In this document: positions 36,101 to 50,000 of the stretch, piece after piece
Numbering within the stretch: the first letter of the stretch is position 1
Layout: each line of letters starts with the position of its first letter
Source: Trebouxia sp. TZW2008
Taxonomy: Eukaryota > Chlorophyta > Trebouxiophyceae > Trebouxiales > Trebouxiaceae
Length of the DNA: 57,199 nucleotides
Assembly: GCA_002118135.1 (NCBI GenBank)
Contig: BDIU01000478.1
Span: 1 to 57,199 of the forward strand
Reading direction: 5' to 3'
Notes under the pieces: generated by a model
Databases searched by the model: none
What the model saw: the letters and a program-made list of their open reading frames with translations, nothing else
What the model was told of the DNA's origin: nothing
Made by a program: the position numbers and the translations under genes

Positions 36101-37175
36101 ATGCCAAATGCCGTTTGCGCGCCAAGCAAATTCGACGCTAAAAGTCTTATTTTGCCCTGCTGCATCATGAGCATTCTGTGCCTGCTCACCCTGTTAGCAT
36201 GCTGTGCAGCATCCGTGCAGCAGAGTTGTGTAGTTTGTCATACACTATAGCTGGCAGCAGCATTTCATGTAGCAACGCCCTACTGAAAGAATTTCAGCCA
36301 TACGCTGATGCCTTGCTGTCGCAGCAGCATGCTGTGCCTGCCTTGCTGTTGCACCAGCATGCTGTGCCCGCCATGCTGTGCCTGCCATGCTGTGCTTGCC
36401 ATGCTGTGCCTGCCATGCTGTGCGTGCCATGCTTGCTCCAGTAGCATGCCGGGCAATTACTCAAACTTGACAGCAGCGCTTCATGCAGCAAAGTTGGTTG
36501 CAGCTGTTCAGCCTTGAACAAGTCCTTGATGCTGTGCTATGCCTGGTATACAGCAACATTGATCACACAGGCTGTTAGCTATACATGCAACACACAAGCA
36601 ACTGGCACTATGTTATGCAAGGCACCGCCAATGCGTTTGTGTGTTGTAAGACTGTCATGCCAGCTGCTGGGCTTGAAGCTGAACAGGCTATTGCACCTGA
36701 GGAGCAGAAGATGTGGACAAGATCTTAGCATCATAGAGGGATCCTGCATTCCCAGGAGCACTCTACAGTTGCTGCTCATGATCTACAAGCAACAGTCAGC
36801 AATTTGTTGATTTGCAGGGTGCAGGGTGAAGGGGAGGGTTGTGCATGGGTCAAGCATGGGTCAATACTTCAGGTAATTCAGCTGACATATCTCTGGGATA
36901 AAACATTGGTCCGCTCACTACACATATAACAGTCTCAACGGTCACAGGAGCAAAACTGCGAGATCAAGTGCTGCTGCTCGCAACTGTCCAAAAAGACACG
37001 GTCAAGGCAATTGTTTTCGACATACAAGGCAAGACTTGCATGAAGACGATCATGATGGCTCGATTTTAGTGCCCGGTATTGGTGCTACCAGTTTTGGAAT
37101 ACATACGGGCTATCGCATCACACAAAGTGAACGCCTGGACAGAAGTAAAATAACAAAGATCAGCTTGACGCCCAC
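33163..37175 (-). other. Largely unresolved interval, probably body of a minus-strand gene
   Basis: Minus-strand open segments with protein-like composition occur at about 36696-36600 (phase-1 acceptor, encoding IACSASSPAAGMTVLQH), 36517-36460, 35857-35640 (Ala/Lys/Ser-rich), 34652-34520 (Ala-rich) and 33840-33720 (Val/Arg-rich). I could not join them into one frame. The first fits directly onto the signal-peptide exon at 37215-37176. The GGN gene's 3' UTR must occupy the left end. A gene of secreted Ala-rich type is a guess. Confidence 0.3.
36358..36433 (+). repeat. 14-base tandem repeat, five units
   Basis: Unit CATGCTGTGCCTGC, with single-base variants (CCCGC, CTTGC, CGTGC endings), runs from 36358 to 36427 plus a partial sixth. 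Being 14 bases long it changes frame each copy, so it opens frames on both strands for trivial reasons. It could be minisatellite sequence within an intron of the minus-strand gene. Confidence 0.85.
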
Positions 37176-37215
37176 CTATTGTTGCAGCTAAAACCAGCAA
37201 CTGATGCAGCTGCAT
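37176..37215 (-). CDS. Probable signal-peptide first exon of a minus-strand gene
   Basis: On the minus strand an ATG at 37215 starts a 40-base exon coding MQLHQLLVLAATIG, which ends at a donor (ATAG|GTGGGC) in phase 1. The next plausible exon (from 36696, acceptor ctcctcag|GT) continues as AIACSASSPAAG, which completes a typical signal peptide. Other genes here also begin with a tiny phase-1 signal-peptide exon. The rest of the gene is not resolved. Confidence 0.45.
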
Positions 37216-38018
37216 TTGAGCAAGCAAGACAGCTTGCGCCTTCGCAGACACCGCGTGAAATTTGCATGATCGTACGGGTGTCAATTTGTTGGCGACTGCT
37301 TCAACTGTTTCTGCAATGCCGTGCAGAAGTTTTTTCAAAGTAAATTTCACGTAACTGTTACGTCATGATACACTTACTAAACCTGGTTTGGGTCATCCTT
37401 ACGCAGGTCATGATCACTGCACACACGTGCTGATGATTGCCGCATGCGCACCAGGCTACGAACCTATCCTGGCAAGTGCGTGAAGGCGCATTGCATACTA
37501 TGCTTCTGCGGTGCTACCGATCGCTGCTGAGGCCTGCCATGTCACAGGCCCTGCTCGCAAAGGGCTGCTGCATGTTCCACCGCCCTTTAGCACAGTCTCT
37601 GACTCTCTGACTGTGATCATTTCTTATAAATAATGTAATTACTGCAGTAGATCATCGGATCCGGATGTACTGTCAAAAAATTGACATTGCTAGCTTCAAG
37701 TGTTGCTCACGCCTATGAATCACACATCAACATATCGACGATGAAGCGCCACAAACAGCCATCATTCCAAGGCAGCAGATTTGCTGAGGATTCAAGGGCT
37801 AAAGCAGGAGCAGCCATGCGTTTTGCTTTGCACCTTCGTGTGGCAGGGCTGTCTCTATCCCTGGGACCCAGGATGAAAAGACGAAATAGCGAAATCATAT
37901 CTGACGACCATCATGCTGGCTGTCCGGATCTGAGATGCGGTGCTGGGTGTGAGCAATGTCTTGTCGCAGGCACTGAAGCGTCACGTTCGTGATGTGTTGG
38001 TATAGGACGAGGTCTGCC
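37216..38018. promoter_or_regulatory. Candidate divergent promoter with CpG patch
   Basis: It lies between the minus-strand signal-peptide exon (starts at 37215) and the plus-strand amine oxidase (starts at 38019). CpG is visibly frequent at about 37240-37560 and 37860-38060. A plus-strand open frame at 37681-37992 covers part of it but shows no splice or motif support. A shared regulatory region for the two genes is possible. Confidence 0.4.
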
Positions 38019-41000
38019 ATGCTCGCGCTTCTGGTTCTGGGTACGCTCGGCAGCTAGCTGTACTTGTGTAGTCCGTCTGCAGCGCCTGATGCATGCGTTT
38101 GGCAACACGCACGTCAGGGATTCACAATTAACAAGGCCTGTGCAAGCGATTGGCACAGCTTGTGTGATTCTCCGTTGCCTTTGCAGGCTGTGCGCTATTG
38201 GCGGATGGGCAAAGATTTGCGTCAACAAGCCGGGGGCGCAAGCTTGCGCAAGCTGCAGCACCAGCCCCGGCCCCAGGTCCGAGCAGCCCTGAATGTCCGG
38301 AAGCCTGTCCTCAGGACCCGTACATCCATTCTGGTCCCACGAATCAGTCGATTTTTGACCAGTTGACCGTGGATGAATACAACGACGTCGCCGATTTCAT
38401 GGTGAGCAGATCTGATCGGAAGCAATCTGACTAAAATGCTGAATCCGTGTCGCGCCTAGAACACATTTGTCGCAAAGCATGTCAATTTCGGTCAAATTCC
38501 AGCTAACAGCGACCTCGATTGCCATCCGGTCGGCAGCACGCAGCAGCAGAGCCTGACTGACAATGCCTTGTCTCTGTCCAAAGTGCCCCCTGCGCAGCTT
38601 ATTGATCCAATCCGGATCCGCAAGGCACTGGGCCTCCCTGTGCCTTTGCTCCTGAGTTCTGGCTGCTGTTTGCAGGTCAATCAAACAGGCTTTACCTTCC
38701 CAGCTTTGGCAGACACGGATAACACCTCTTCTGATGCAACTTCCTCAATGAACGGGGTATGTTGATGCAGCTTCTGTCTGTCAATGGCAACAATGCCTTG
38801 CAACCATGCACACTCTTGTATAGCGTGCACAGGGTTGCTTGATGTGGTTTCATGCAACACCAAGAGATGTCGTCTCATGCATCAAGCGTTGCGCCTGAGA
38901 CGACAGCGCTCAAGAAAGCTGCGCTGCTGCAACTGGTCGCGCATACTGCTTCCAGAGCAGCAGTCAGCATGCCAGCGTTTGGACAGTCAGATTATCACAA
39001 TCATTGCCAACATTGCACGCAACACACAGATGCAAGCAAAACACTGGGCACTCATGTCGCACACGTACCCAGCGCATTGCACATGGCAAGATCTTGATCC
39101 TGCATGCAGGGCACAGCAGGTGGTGATGCCATGTACCTAACAGAGAGTTACCTGTACAATGTGTTTCTGTTCCCAGTCGACAAAGCACAGGCACTGGCAT
39201 ATCTGGATGAAGGAGGGCCTGTGCCAGATCGGTATGCCAAAGTCATAGCTGTTAGAGGAGGCAACTCACCTCCTGACATCATGGAATACAAGGTGCGCCT
39301 CTGGGTTCACCCCGGTCTGCATGTGCATGGTTCTCTCTCATGGGATGGGGTAGTCATAGCTGTCAAGAGGGTCACTCTACCACCTTAATTCATGAAGTAC
39401 AGGGTGCGCTTTTGCGCTTGGATTCACTCTAGTCTGCATGCACATGAGTTTGGCCCTCTCGTGGGACGGAGCAGTTATGTATAACTGTCGGAGGTGACGC
39501 TGTACCACCTGACATCGTGCATTACATGTTGAGGTATGCTCTTGCGCTAGGTGCGCTCTAGTCAGCACGTGCATGGTTTGTGCCCACGCATAAGTTTGGA
39601 AAGCCATAGCTATTGGAGGATGAAGCCACCACCTTACATCATGCAATGCAAGGTACATGTTTGCATATTTACTGCCTGACCTCATGGAACACAGAGTGCG
39701 CTTCTGCAGCATGTGCCTGATTTTGGTTCAGACACATCTGTATGCGCAAGGTGTTGCGCCCTCTGCTTGTAGATACGGTGCAGAAAGTTGTGACTTGTAA
39801 GTCAATCTGTATACTTGTCCTTGCGAACACGTGTACACTTGTCTTGAGCTGCATTTAAGGAGTGTCTGATTCCACAAGCATGTAGATGTTGACCATGTCC
39901 AACTTGAGCATTCTGCAAGGGAAAACGCAAAGGTGAAGTCTGAGCATGCACAGATCTTGCGAGCAAAAGCAGCAGCAGCCATCTTGCAGTTGATGGTTTG
40001 TCTGCATCGGAAATCACAGCCAGGCACACCTTGGGCATGAGTTCTTGAAAAATGTCAATGCAGCAGCACCCGCTGATGGGGCTGCAAAATTGTGCAAGCA
40101 TATGCATGTCTCATTGTTTCTGCTGTGCACAGGTTGGCCCCTTGCCAATTGGTCCAGACTCAACATATATTGAGCAGTATCCTGATGGCCACATTCCCTG
40201 GGTGAAACGCCCAAATGATGACCTGGGTGACAGTGGAGCCATGGTTTGCAGTTCCAATCCTCACACTTGCATGCATTCGTACATTTTTACAGCATACAGC
40301 GCTACCATATTGCACATGTCACATTTTACACTGCCTTCCAGTGCACACTTTCAAAGACTCACAGCAATTGTGCGAAACACATTGCAGTGATTGTGCACCA
40401 CTCGTTTTGTATTGAAAATTGAATATGGTGATGCGCTGCTTGTGACACTTGATCACAGCCTTGCTGTCGGTGTGCAGCCTGATGTGCTGGACTCAGATGC
40501 TCTGATCCTCAAGGACCTCTTCTATGCCACAATCGGTAGGGACTCTACACTGCTTTGTCTGCTGTGCAACGTACATTGCTCTGGCCGTGTGCTCTGCAAT
40601 GCTTTGTCGGCTCTGCAATTCAGTCTGATCTCTTAGAGACTGTTACACATGGCAAGCATGCATCTGATCACAGTGCCTGACCTAAGCAGTCAGGTTGTGC
40701 TCATGACGATGTGCAATGCTGCCCAATACAACCCTAGCTGTCACCACAGTGTGTGTGTGTCTCACTGCTTGCAGGGGAATGCTTCAGTTATTCTGACCCA
40801 GACTGCTATGGCACCAACATCACTTCATTCTGGACGCCGCCTCAGACAAGAGAGAATGGCACAAACAGGTGAAACCCCGATATAAGTGACTTACCTCTGG
40901 CATTCCCCCGTGATGAAATTCAAGTTTCAGGCTACAAATGGTGAATAGTCATCAGAACCTTGAATGTTCAACTGGCACCCGCTACGCCAGTACTCCAGTC

Positions 41001-44000
41001 AACAGTCTGCCCGGTCATGCATTTTGTCACCTTTTTGTCTATTCTTCTCCTCTTTCTTTGTCAGATTGTTCCATGTATCAGGTTTGTGGCAAGGTTCAAC
41101 ACAGCCTTTGCCTACTTAAGCTGTGAGCTCGCATACTATGGCTCAAGTGCAGATATGCAAAGCTGACAGGTTGTCATGAGATGAGCCTGAAAACTAGATG
41201 ATGCAAGTCAGTCACGTATATCTCAACACCTCTTTGCAAATGACTGTAATTAAAAAGGTGACATCAGCATTTATTCCAGAATGTTCAAAAGGGCAGGCAT
41301 CATATAAATTTGATTGCTCAGCTGACATGGTCATGGAACGCAGATCACCAGGCAGTGAATCATGCTTGGCACCATCAAGAAAAGGTGTTGAGGCAATTGG
41401 CTCAGACATCGAGCTTGTGCAAGCTCTCCAATATCCAATTTGATCAAGATGTTCTATGAATGCACAGGGTGGTTCTCAACATGTTCTTCTTTGAGTCACT
41501 CTGGGAAGGCTCCTCTGATGAGCTGCAAGTTCTGCCGCTTGCCTTTAAGACTGACATGACCTCCCAGGACTTCACTGAGTGGTACAACTTTGAGTTTGAG
41601 TACTGCAACCAGGTGAGGTCAGCCAACAGCATGTGCGTTTGTCTGAGATGCATGATAAACAGGTTGGCACCATGATGCCAGCGTCTTGTTCAGCCTTCAG
41701 CAAATGCGTCTTCTTTTGATGCATGATAGCCAGAAAGGCACAATTCGCCAGCATCCTGACTGGTCCCTTGGCATGGCTCATGCGTTATGCTTGCAGTTGT
41801 GAATGACATTCTGTGCCTGTCAAGGCTTGGACTTGTAGCTGATGTTTTGCTTGCAGACATGGCCTACACCGCGTGTCACTCAGGCATCACAGAGCACTGC
41901 ATCCTTGCTTGCAGAGTGATTGCATACAGCCAATCAAGGCTTCTGGCAGGTCGCCCAAAGCATATTTGGATTTGTGACTTTGTATATGGAAGACGGTGCT
42001 TGTACACAGTGGGCAAGTTGCATAACTCAGGGGGACTGTGACTTCTGTGTTTTGCCTCGTGGAACAAGAATATGGACTGCAAGTGCTGTTGATAGAGTAG
42101 TTGATGGAGTGATTGGAACAAAGAAGGTTGACAGGTCTGCCCCTTTCTGCTGTCAAGCTCAAAAGCAGACTGGTCTTCTCAGTAATCTCCTGCATGCTCT
42201 TCTTGGCAATCCTCTAGGTTCAATATTAGTCACGTGATGCGACTGCATGCTGCAGGGGTTCCCAACTGCGCAAGATTTGGCTGATGCTTTGACCAATGGC
42301 ACCCTACATGTCTGTAATCCTGCAGAGTGGACTTCCCTTTCATACAACTACAATGTGAGCCTTGATTCTATTTCACTGTCTTCTGTCTGATGAATGTGTG
42401 TCTACAGCGTTGCCACCAAAAGCTGCCACTTATACATTCATCCTGTAAGCTGACAGTGCTAATCATCGCATGGCCTCTGTGTCCATGCGTGTTTACAACC
42501 CTGTACAGTAAACCCTCATACAGTTACGCTGTTAGCTTGCAGTTTCTTTTGTAATATCTCCTTGATGTCCATGCGTGTCTGCAACCCAGCAGAGTGGACC
42601 GCCCTCTCGTACAACTACAATGTAAGTTCACTGAGCCTTTGCTGTATCCAAAAAGCTTGCTGTGGCGCTGCATGCACTCGCACAATGCTCAACACAAGTC
42701 AACCTGGCAAGACTAGACCTGGCCCACACATATCTGGCACCTGAGCAAGACTAAGCAACTCATCATCATGGGTTTAGTCATTGTTCACAACAGGTCTCTG
42801 TGCATTCCAGCAGCTCCTAAATTCCAACACAGTAAACCTCTCTTTGTAACGACTGCTTTGGTTACTAAGAAATTTGTCCTTACATCGATTTGTCCTTACT
42901 GAGAGGGACCACTGCATTCAGAATGCAGTGACTGGTTACCAATGGCGCTGTCCTTACATCGAAATTGTCCTTGCGTCAAGTGTCCTTACAACGAGAGTTT
43001 ACTTACTGTAGCATCTTGCTGTTATGGTAGCATGCTTAGACGCTTCATGCCGTTGTGCTGTCACACCATGGTACCACCATGCAAAGATGCTATGATGCTA
43101 TCAATTGCTCAGCCACTTCTTATCCTTGCAGTGGCTGGCTGACAAGTATGTTGGCAACCCTCCAAATGACACACCACGAGGGCAGTCATATAAGGCTGGT
43201 CCTCGCCTGTATGAGCCAGAGGGCAAAAGGTTCACAATGCTGCAAGGCGACTCTCCAAGTTCGCGCGTCTTCCAGTAAGTTTTGCTTTGTTACTGTTGCC
43301 GATTTGACTGGTGCAATTTGCCTCAGAGTCACCAGAAGCAAGTGACTTTGATTGAACAGCGGCAAAAGCACAAGCTGCAAGCTGCAAAAGCACACGCTGC
43401 AAGCTGTTTTTCAGGGTGAAGGGCTGGCAAGCGCATGTGACTGTTGACTCATGTGACTCATGTCGTTCATGAGTCAGATGACTGTACAAGCGGCAATCTG
43501 CAGGTTGACGGACTGGCAAGCTCACGCAACAATTGACTCACATGACTCATGTAACTCTTATGACTCTTGTCATCCCTGTGACATGCAACTTCACAAGCTG
43601 TACTCTGCAAGTGAACGGGTTGGCAAGCCCATGTGACTGAAGACCCATATGACATGTGACAATACAAATTGCAAACTGCAATCTGCATTTCGGATAAGTG
43701 ATGGATTGATTCATTTCAACTTTGATCATTTCAGGTGGATGGGCTGGCAAGCACATGTGACTGTTGACCCCTGGACAGGCCTCTCATTACATGATGTCAA
43801 TTTCAAGGGAGACAGGATTGCATACGAGCTCAGTGTACAAGACCAGTTTGTTGCATATTCTGGCTACTCTAGCATTGGACAAGCGTTCTACTTTGATTCT
43901 GCATTTCAGCTAGGAGGAGCATCAGAAACCCTCAGGTATGGTCTCTGCAGCTCATTTTTGGCCTTTTGTCAGGTGTCCATGATTGTCCTCTGCCGCTCAG

Positions 44001-47000
44001 TTTGGTCATGGTGCATGCGTTTTGCTGTTTAGTTATGCTGCTGCTTTCAACCTTTTTGTTGAACAAATATGATTGTTGCCCTGCGCTGCTGCACAAACTT
44101 GCTGCTTGCCTTCTGCTTTCTCCTTGTGTCCCTGCCCCAGCCCCTGCTCCAGCCCCTGCCCCCGCCCCTGCTTTGCCATACAGCCTGCATGACCTATAGC
44201 TAGAAAGTCACCTGCCTGCTCTTCTAGCGCAAGTATACATACATCTTGAGCCACGGTTTGCATCTCTGTGTGGCCTATCTGTTCTGCTTAGTTCATGCAA
44301 AGCCTTGTGAGTGTGTCAAGGTCAAGGTTGTGTGCATGCTTGCAGTCCAGGATCTGACTGCCCAGAGACTGCAACCTACATGGTGAGCTATTTACATTGG
44401 GTTTGCTCCACTCGCGTTGTATGCGCACTCATTGCAAACCAGGAAGCTTGTGTACATGTTGCTGACAGTGTGGACATGCAAGCGTGTCACATGCACATTG
44501 ATGCATGTGAAGGATCTTCTGAATGATTCAGTTGGCATAACAGGATCCTTCAAAGCATCAGCAAACCAAAGCGATTGTATCAGCAAGCCTGCACATCCTG
44601 TTTTACACACAGCTTGTCCTGTTGCATGCATGCACTCACAACATTGATGACACCAAATTCCGTCAAAATCTGCCTTGGTGTGCAACCCACACTGGCATAT
44701 CAGCAGGGCATGCTATAAACGTATGCATGCATCCAATGTAATGTAACCAGCCATGTAACGTTATGGCAGAATGTTGAGCTGATGGGAGAGTTCGGGTCCC
44801 TTCTCACGGCTTCCAGTGCAGTGTGCTTCTTTGAGGATTGGAGTCTGGGTACAACAACTTGGAGGTACTAATCCTGACTACCCTTGCAGCTCTTCGCTGC
44901 ACCATCTGCCAACAAAGATGCATAACGACTGTGGCTTGCTGCAACAGTAGCTAGAATGTATTGCGCAGTGCAAGTCTGTAGTGTTGGAGATCAGAATTCT
45001 GCAACACGCTGCAACATGCTGCAGAGCATGCTGCAGGCCATTCTGAACATTCACCAACGCTCTGTGTGCTGCATCTGTTCCAATGTGGACTAACTTAAAT
45101 TGAAACTCGCGAACAGTAGCACATCCTTGAGAAAGCGCAAAGGGGATTGTGCATGCAGGCATACAGATGTTGAATTGGATGGCTCCCTCTCAGATCTTGG
45201 CCTCAGAAACTATGAATTTGTGGTCAGGACCATTGCTACCGTTGGCAACTATGGTGGGTCTCCCTTTCATTGTATACACCTCAGATTTGCAGCAGCACAC
45301 ATAGGATGAGTCCCATAGTCTCTGCATGCTGGCATGTCGACAATCTCAGACAACCAACGTGATTGCTGAAGCTTGTAAAGCTACATGACGACAGGAAAGG
45401 AGTGTGTGTGCCTGATCTACAGTACTGCTTGGAGCGCATGTGAAAGCAGCAGCAGTTGTGGAACATCAGCAATCAGCCTGTTGGTCGTTGCTGTTTGACA
45501 CGTCCCAAGGCCGCCAGCTTCTTGAACTCCTGCAGGCAGGCAATTTTGACAAGAAATAACTCCTCAAAGTGGCATGTACTGTTGACTGGTGCGGATCACG
45601 CCTTGCTATAACAGTCAATATGTTTGCATAGACCTGTCTGCTGATGAGGTTCCTGTGCTTGCAGTATCATTCCCAGTATCTGATGACTGACACAGTTCAA
45701 CAAATTGTGGTGCATTGACTGCAGATTACATGTATGACATCCGCTTTGCCCTGGATGGGGCAATCACATGCCGTATATACCAAGCAGGCTACATGCAGGC
45801 AGCCTATTGGGATCCAGGTGATATTGCTTCTGTGGGCATCCGTGAAGCTGCTGTGCTCAATGATGCTGATTCTTGCATGCACGCAACTCCTGCTCCGGAC
45901 CTTCATGACGCTGTTCACTCTCAACTGAGCAAATTTCATTGTGCTGTTATGCTCAATGATGCTGATTCTTGCATGCACGCAACTCCTGCTCCGGACCTTC
46001 ATGACGCTGTTCACTCTCAACTGAGCAAATTTCATTGCGCTGTTATGCTCATCAGGTGCTGACTCTTGCATGCATGCATCTTCTGCTCTAGACCTTCACG
46101 ATGCTCTTCATACTCGTTTGAGCATCATTCATGATGCTGTTATGCTCATCATCATGCTTTTGACGCATGCATGCATGCATGCAATATCTGATGCAGGTTG
46201 TCATGATGCTCTTCATACTCCCAAAACCATCCTTCCTTATGCTGTTACGCTCAATGATGCTGACTCTTGCATGCACACAACTCAGGCTCCAGACCTGCAT
46301 GATGATCTTCTTCTTCATCTGACCTGCCACGTTGCTATGCTCATCTTTGACGGCTCTTGCATGCATACAACCTCTGCTCCAGATCGTCAGGATGCTGTGC
46401 AACTTAACGGCTGTTTTGCTGCTGTACCCATCACGTTATTTGTTTGTTGCATGTAATCTCTGCCTTAGGTTGTCCCGCTGGTGTGAGCACAAGTGCTGAA
46501 TGATGTTTGCATTGAAGCCCAGCGTTCAAGAAACAAACTTGCTGGTGCAATGACTGTTGAGAAATGATACACCACAGGGTGTTCTGAAGTGAAAGAGTGT
46601 GAATACAGTGTGCAATTGCAAATGCAAAGGCAGGTCTGCTTTTGGCATGGCATGTTGTTTCATCTCTTCAGCAGTGGTTTGCAAAGCCAACTGAAGACCA
46701 CCTCCTTCAAGTCATCAAGCTTGATGTGCTGAAGAACTGTGTGATGGTTGGTTTGGCTGATTTGCAGCTGGAGGCACCAGCATGGACTTGCCGTTTGGGA
46801 CTGTGATACACACTTACACCTTGGGCAACATCCATGACCATCTTTCAGGTATGCAGCATGCCTTTGGCAAAACGCAGAAGACAGCAACTTCAAAACAGGC
46901 AGTTAGGACTTTGACAACGCAAGCAAGAACTTCAGACACACTTTGTACCTGTAAACTGTGCATGCACACTTTTTGGACCAGATTGCACCTTCCTGCTTTT

Positions 47001-50000
47001 CAGGCACAAGACAGCCATGCAGTGTAGCATGTTGCGCTGACTTTGTTTGCTCAGCAAAAGCTTGTCATGCTCTGTGCACCATGTCCAAATTTTCAATGGT
47101 ATGGATTGTCAACTGCAGGCTGGAAGGTGGACTTGGACATCTTGGGTCAAAACAACTACTTCCACCAAGCTGTAAGCCCCCATCACTGCACATGTACAAA
47201 CCTGTAATTGAGTAGACAACAAAAATTGCTGTGTGAGTCTTCATGCTTGCTTCACATGAGCGTCAAGGCTTGCAGCATTCTCATGTCAGAAGGGTTGCAG
47301 TCTCCACAGCAGCAATGATTTGACTGACAGCTGGCAGCATGCCCTGTTGACAGATTGAATGGCACTGCAGCTCGCATTAATCTCACACCAATACTCTGCT
47401 CTTGCTTTAGTGCCGCATGCAGAATTCATCATTCCAAACAAAAGACTTGCCTGCAAATGCCTATAGAATGCCAATTTTGGCTGCAGTCACTGCACATGAC
47501 AGTGTTTGACTGCAGCGAATCATGCTTACTGACGAAAATGCTGGTGCATTGACAATCAAATGTGGGTGCAGTCACTGCACGCTGGAACCTTTGAGGAAGT
47601 CTTTGGGCCTGGCAAGACGCCTTCTTGGGCACTGCCAACTGATGTAGTCAAGTACCAGAGAGACCAGCTGATCACCAATGAAATTGGCCTAAATCTTCAA
47701 AACACTGTGAGCCTCTTACGACTATGAGCTGTTGACGTTGCATGTCATGCTTCAAGTGCATGAAAGAACTCTTTTGGGCACTTCCAACTAATTTAGCCAA
47801 ACGCCAGAGAGCTCAGCTGATCACCAATGAGGTTGGCCTCAATCTTTAGAACACTGTGAGTCCCTGACACCTCTGTGTATAGCTTAGTGCCGCAATCACA
47901 ATAGTGCTTGGAAATACTGTGCAGCATTGATATTGCTGGCACATCAGACTGCATGCAGTGATTACCGAGCAAAAGTGCAGCAAGAACAGAATGGACCTTG
48001 AGGGTTGCTTACAAAGCAGATGACCCCCATTTACCGTACTTTGGTCTGCACTGGTCCTGCCATGATTTTTGTATTCTTAACTCACAAGCCTTGAAGCCTC
48101 ATTGCAGGTGTTGCCTGTGATAGGGGCGGTCCGCCTCACCAATCACCGTTGACAGTAAGGGCGGATATTTCCTGATACAGGAACAGCCCAACTTTCTCCT
48201 CCCAAATGATAATAAAACCAATTCTTGCATATGTCCAAATGCAGGGGCAATCTACCTTCCTCATCACAAATGATAAAGAGAAAAACTCCTGGAACCAGAC
48301 CAGAGGCTATGCCATTGTGCACACTGGAGCTACAGCTTCGCAGCTACTCCCGGACACTCACCCTCTGGTCATGTGGGCAGCACAGTCGTCAACCTTGATA
48401 ACATCAGCTTTATGGACAAACTGTTCTGACATAGATCATCTGCATCATTACCGCTGACATGTGCAACATGTGTATGGTCTTTCCACTTTGTGCTTGACAT
48501 CTGGTGCATCTCAGAATTGTGCGCCACGGCAGTTAGGAAGGCCGTCAGGGCAATGTCGACATCATTGCGCCGGTTTTCCTGCTTGCTGTACCAGTGTAGG
48601 ATCAGCACTACAACATGCAGCTGAAGTCCTTCTGGGAAGCCATCGTTGCAATATTGCATGCATGACCAGTTGTGCCATGTTGCTTGCAACAGTAGGGAAT
48701 TGACCAAAGTGCACTGTGTGCAATACCTGCTTGATTCAAGCAAACCAATCTCTTGCTTCTCCTATGCAGAGTCCTGCATCACCTTAAGGCGTGGTTCAAC
48801 ATTCTAGATGTGAATCTTGTACCGCTTGACATGCTGAGACAGACATGACAGCGCCTCAAGCGAGCCCAAAGTGCATGATTCCTTGACATTCCACATGCTG
48901 TTGCAGCGCAGAGTCCTGGACCAAGTATCATATTGCTGTTACCCAGCGTAAAGAGGGAGAGCCTGTTATTTCCAAAGACTACTATGATGCCCACTCTCCT
49001 GGAGTAAGACACGCTCTCAAGTCCTGCCAAGTGTCAGTGTTTGTCATGTGCATGTAACGGCTGCGTGCAACACACTACCAGACCTAGGTCGTAACGTCTG
49101 TTTAGGAGTTACAAACCAGGCATGCGGTCCCCTGTGCATGCTCCCGGTGCACTGTCTTGGACCTTGTTACTTGTCAGTACCCTTGTTGCAACATGCATGC
49201 TTCACCTACCATTGCCAAAGGTAGCAGGCTCTACTAGAACGCTTGTAAGGAGGTAAATGCCATGCTCAGCTAAAGGGCTGACGCACACTCATTGAACACA
49301 GCATTGGCATGGCTGAGGCAATATCCTGATCATGATCGCTAGGCTGCTGCCATTTGAAGGTGCAAGTGCTGATGATGAGATGGTGTTGTTTGTCGTGCGA
49401 TGCTAGTTATCAGCGCACGCACGTCGACAGCAACAAATGTGCCGCTGTTGACAAGAATGCTGTAAGTTCCTGCACAGCCTGTATGCGCAAAATGACTTCA
49501 GACTGCACTGCAAGCATGAATGGCCTATTGTGAGGATAGCTTCTGTGCCATTCTTAGCCTGACGTTCTGACAAGCTTTGCCATGACTGTGCAGCAACCAA
49601 TTTGGAGTCTGGATATGGCTCTAAACAATGAATCAATTGTGGGACAAGACCTTGTAGCTTGGGTCATGCTGGGCATTGTGCATGTCCCACGCAGTGAGGT
49701 AAAGCAGCTCTCTTAGCATTACTCGCAGGCACTATCAACGATGTTCATGATGCTGGGCATTGTCAGATGATGTTCATGATGCTGGGCATTGTTCATGTAC
49801 CACGCAGTGAAGATGAGCACCCCTCTGGCATCAGAAATCACCAGTTGTGTCCAGCAGTTTCAGCACCAGAACTTAGTAGGCACTACGCTAGGCATTGTGC
49901 ATGTGCCACGCAGCGAAGTAAGCAGCTTTCCTAGTACCAGCAATCAGCAATTATTGTCCTGGACCATGACATGTTGAGCTGAATTGACATGGCCTTGCCA

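Noticed and set aside
40391..40477. Extension of amine oxidase exon 6 upstream to include LKIEYGDALLV
   Set aside because: No AG acceptor exists that enters this frame after the TGA at 40388-40390. The acceptor at 40477 gives correct phase and conserved sequence.
46150..46185. GCATGC-rich stretch considered as a recombination or origin signal
   Set aside because: TGCATGCA words are common throughout the window and this stretch is simply part of the tandem array.
45697..46456. Open frames on both strands through the 95-base array
   Set aside because: The exon 15 donor at 45818 and exon 16 acceptor at 46767 join in phase and give the conserved amine oxidase sequence, so the array is intronic.
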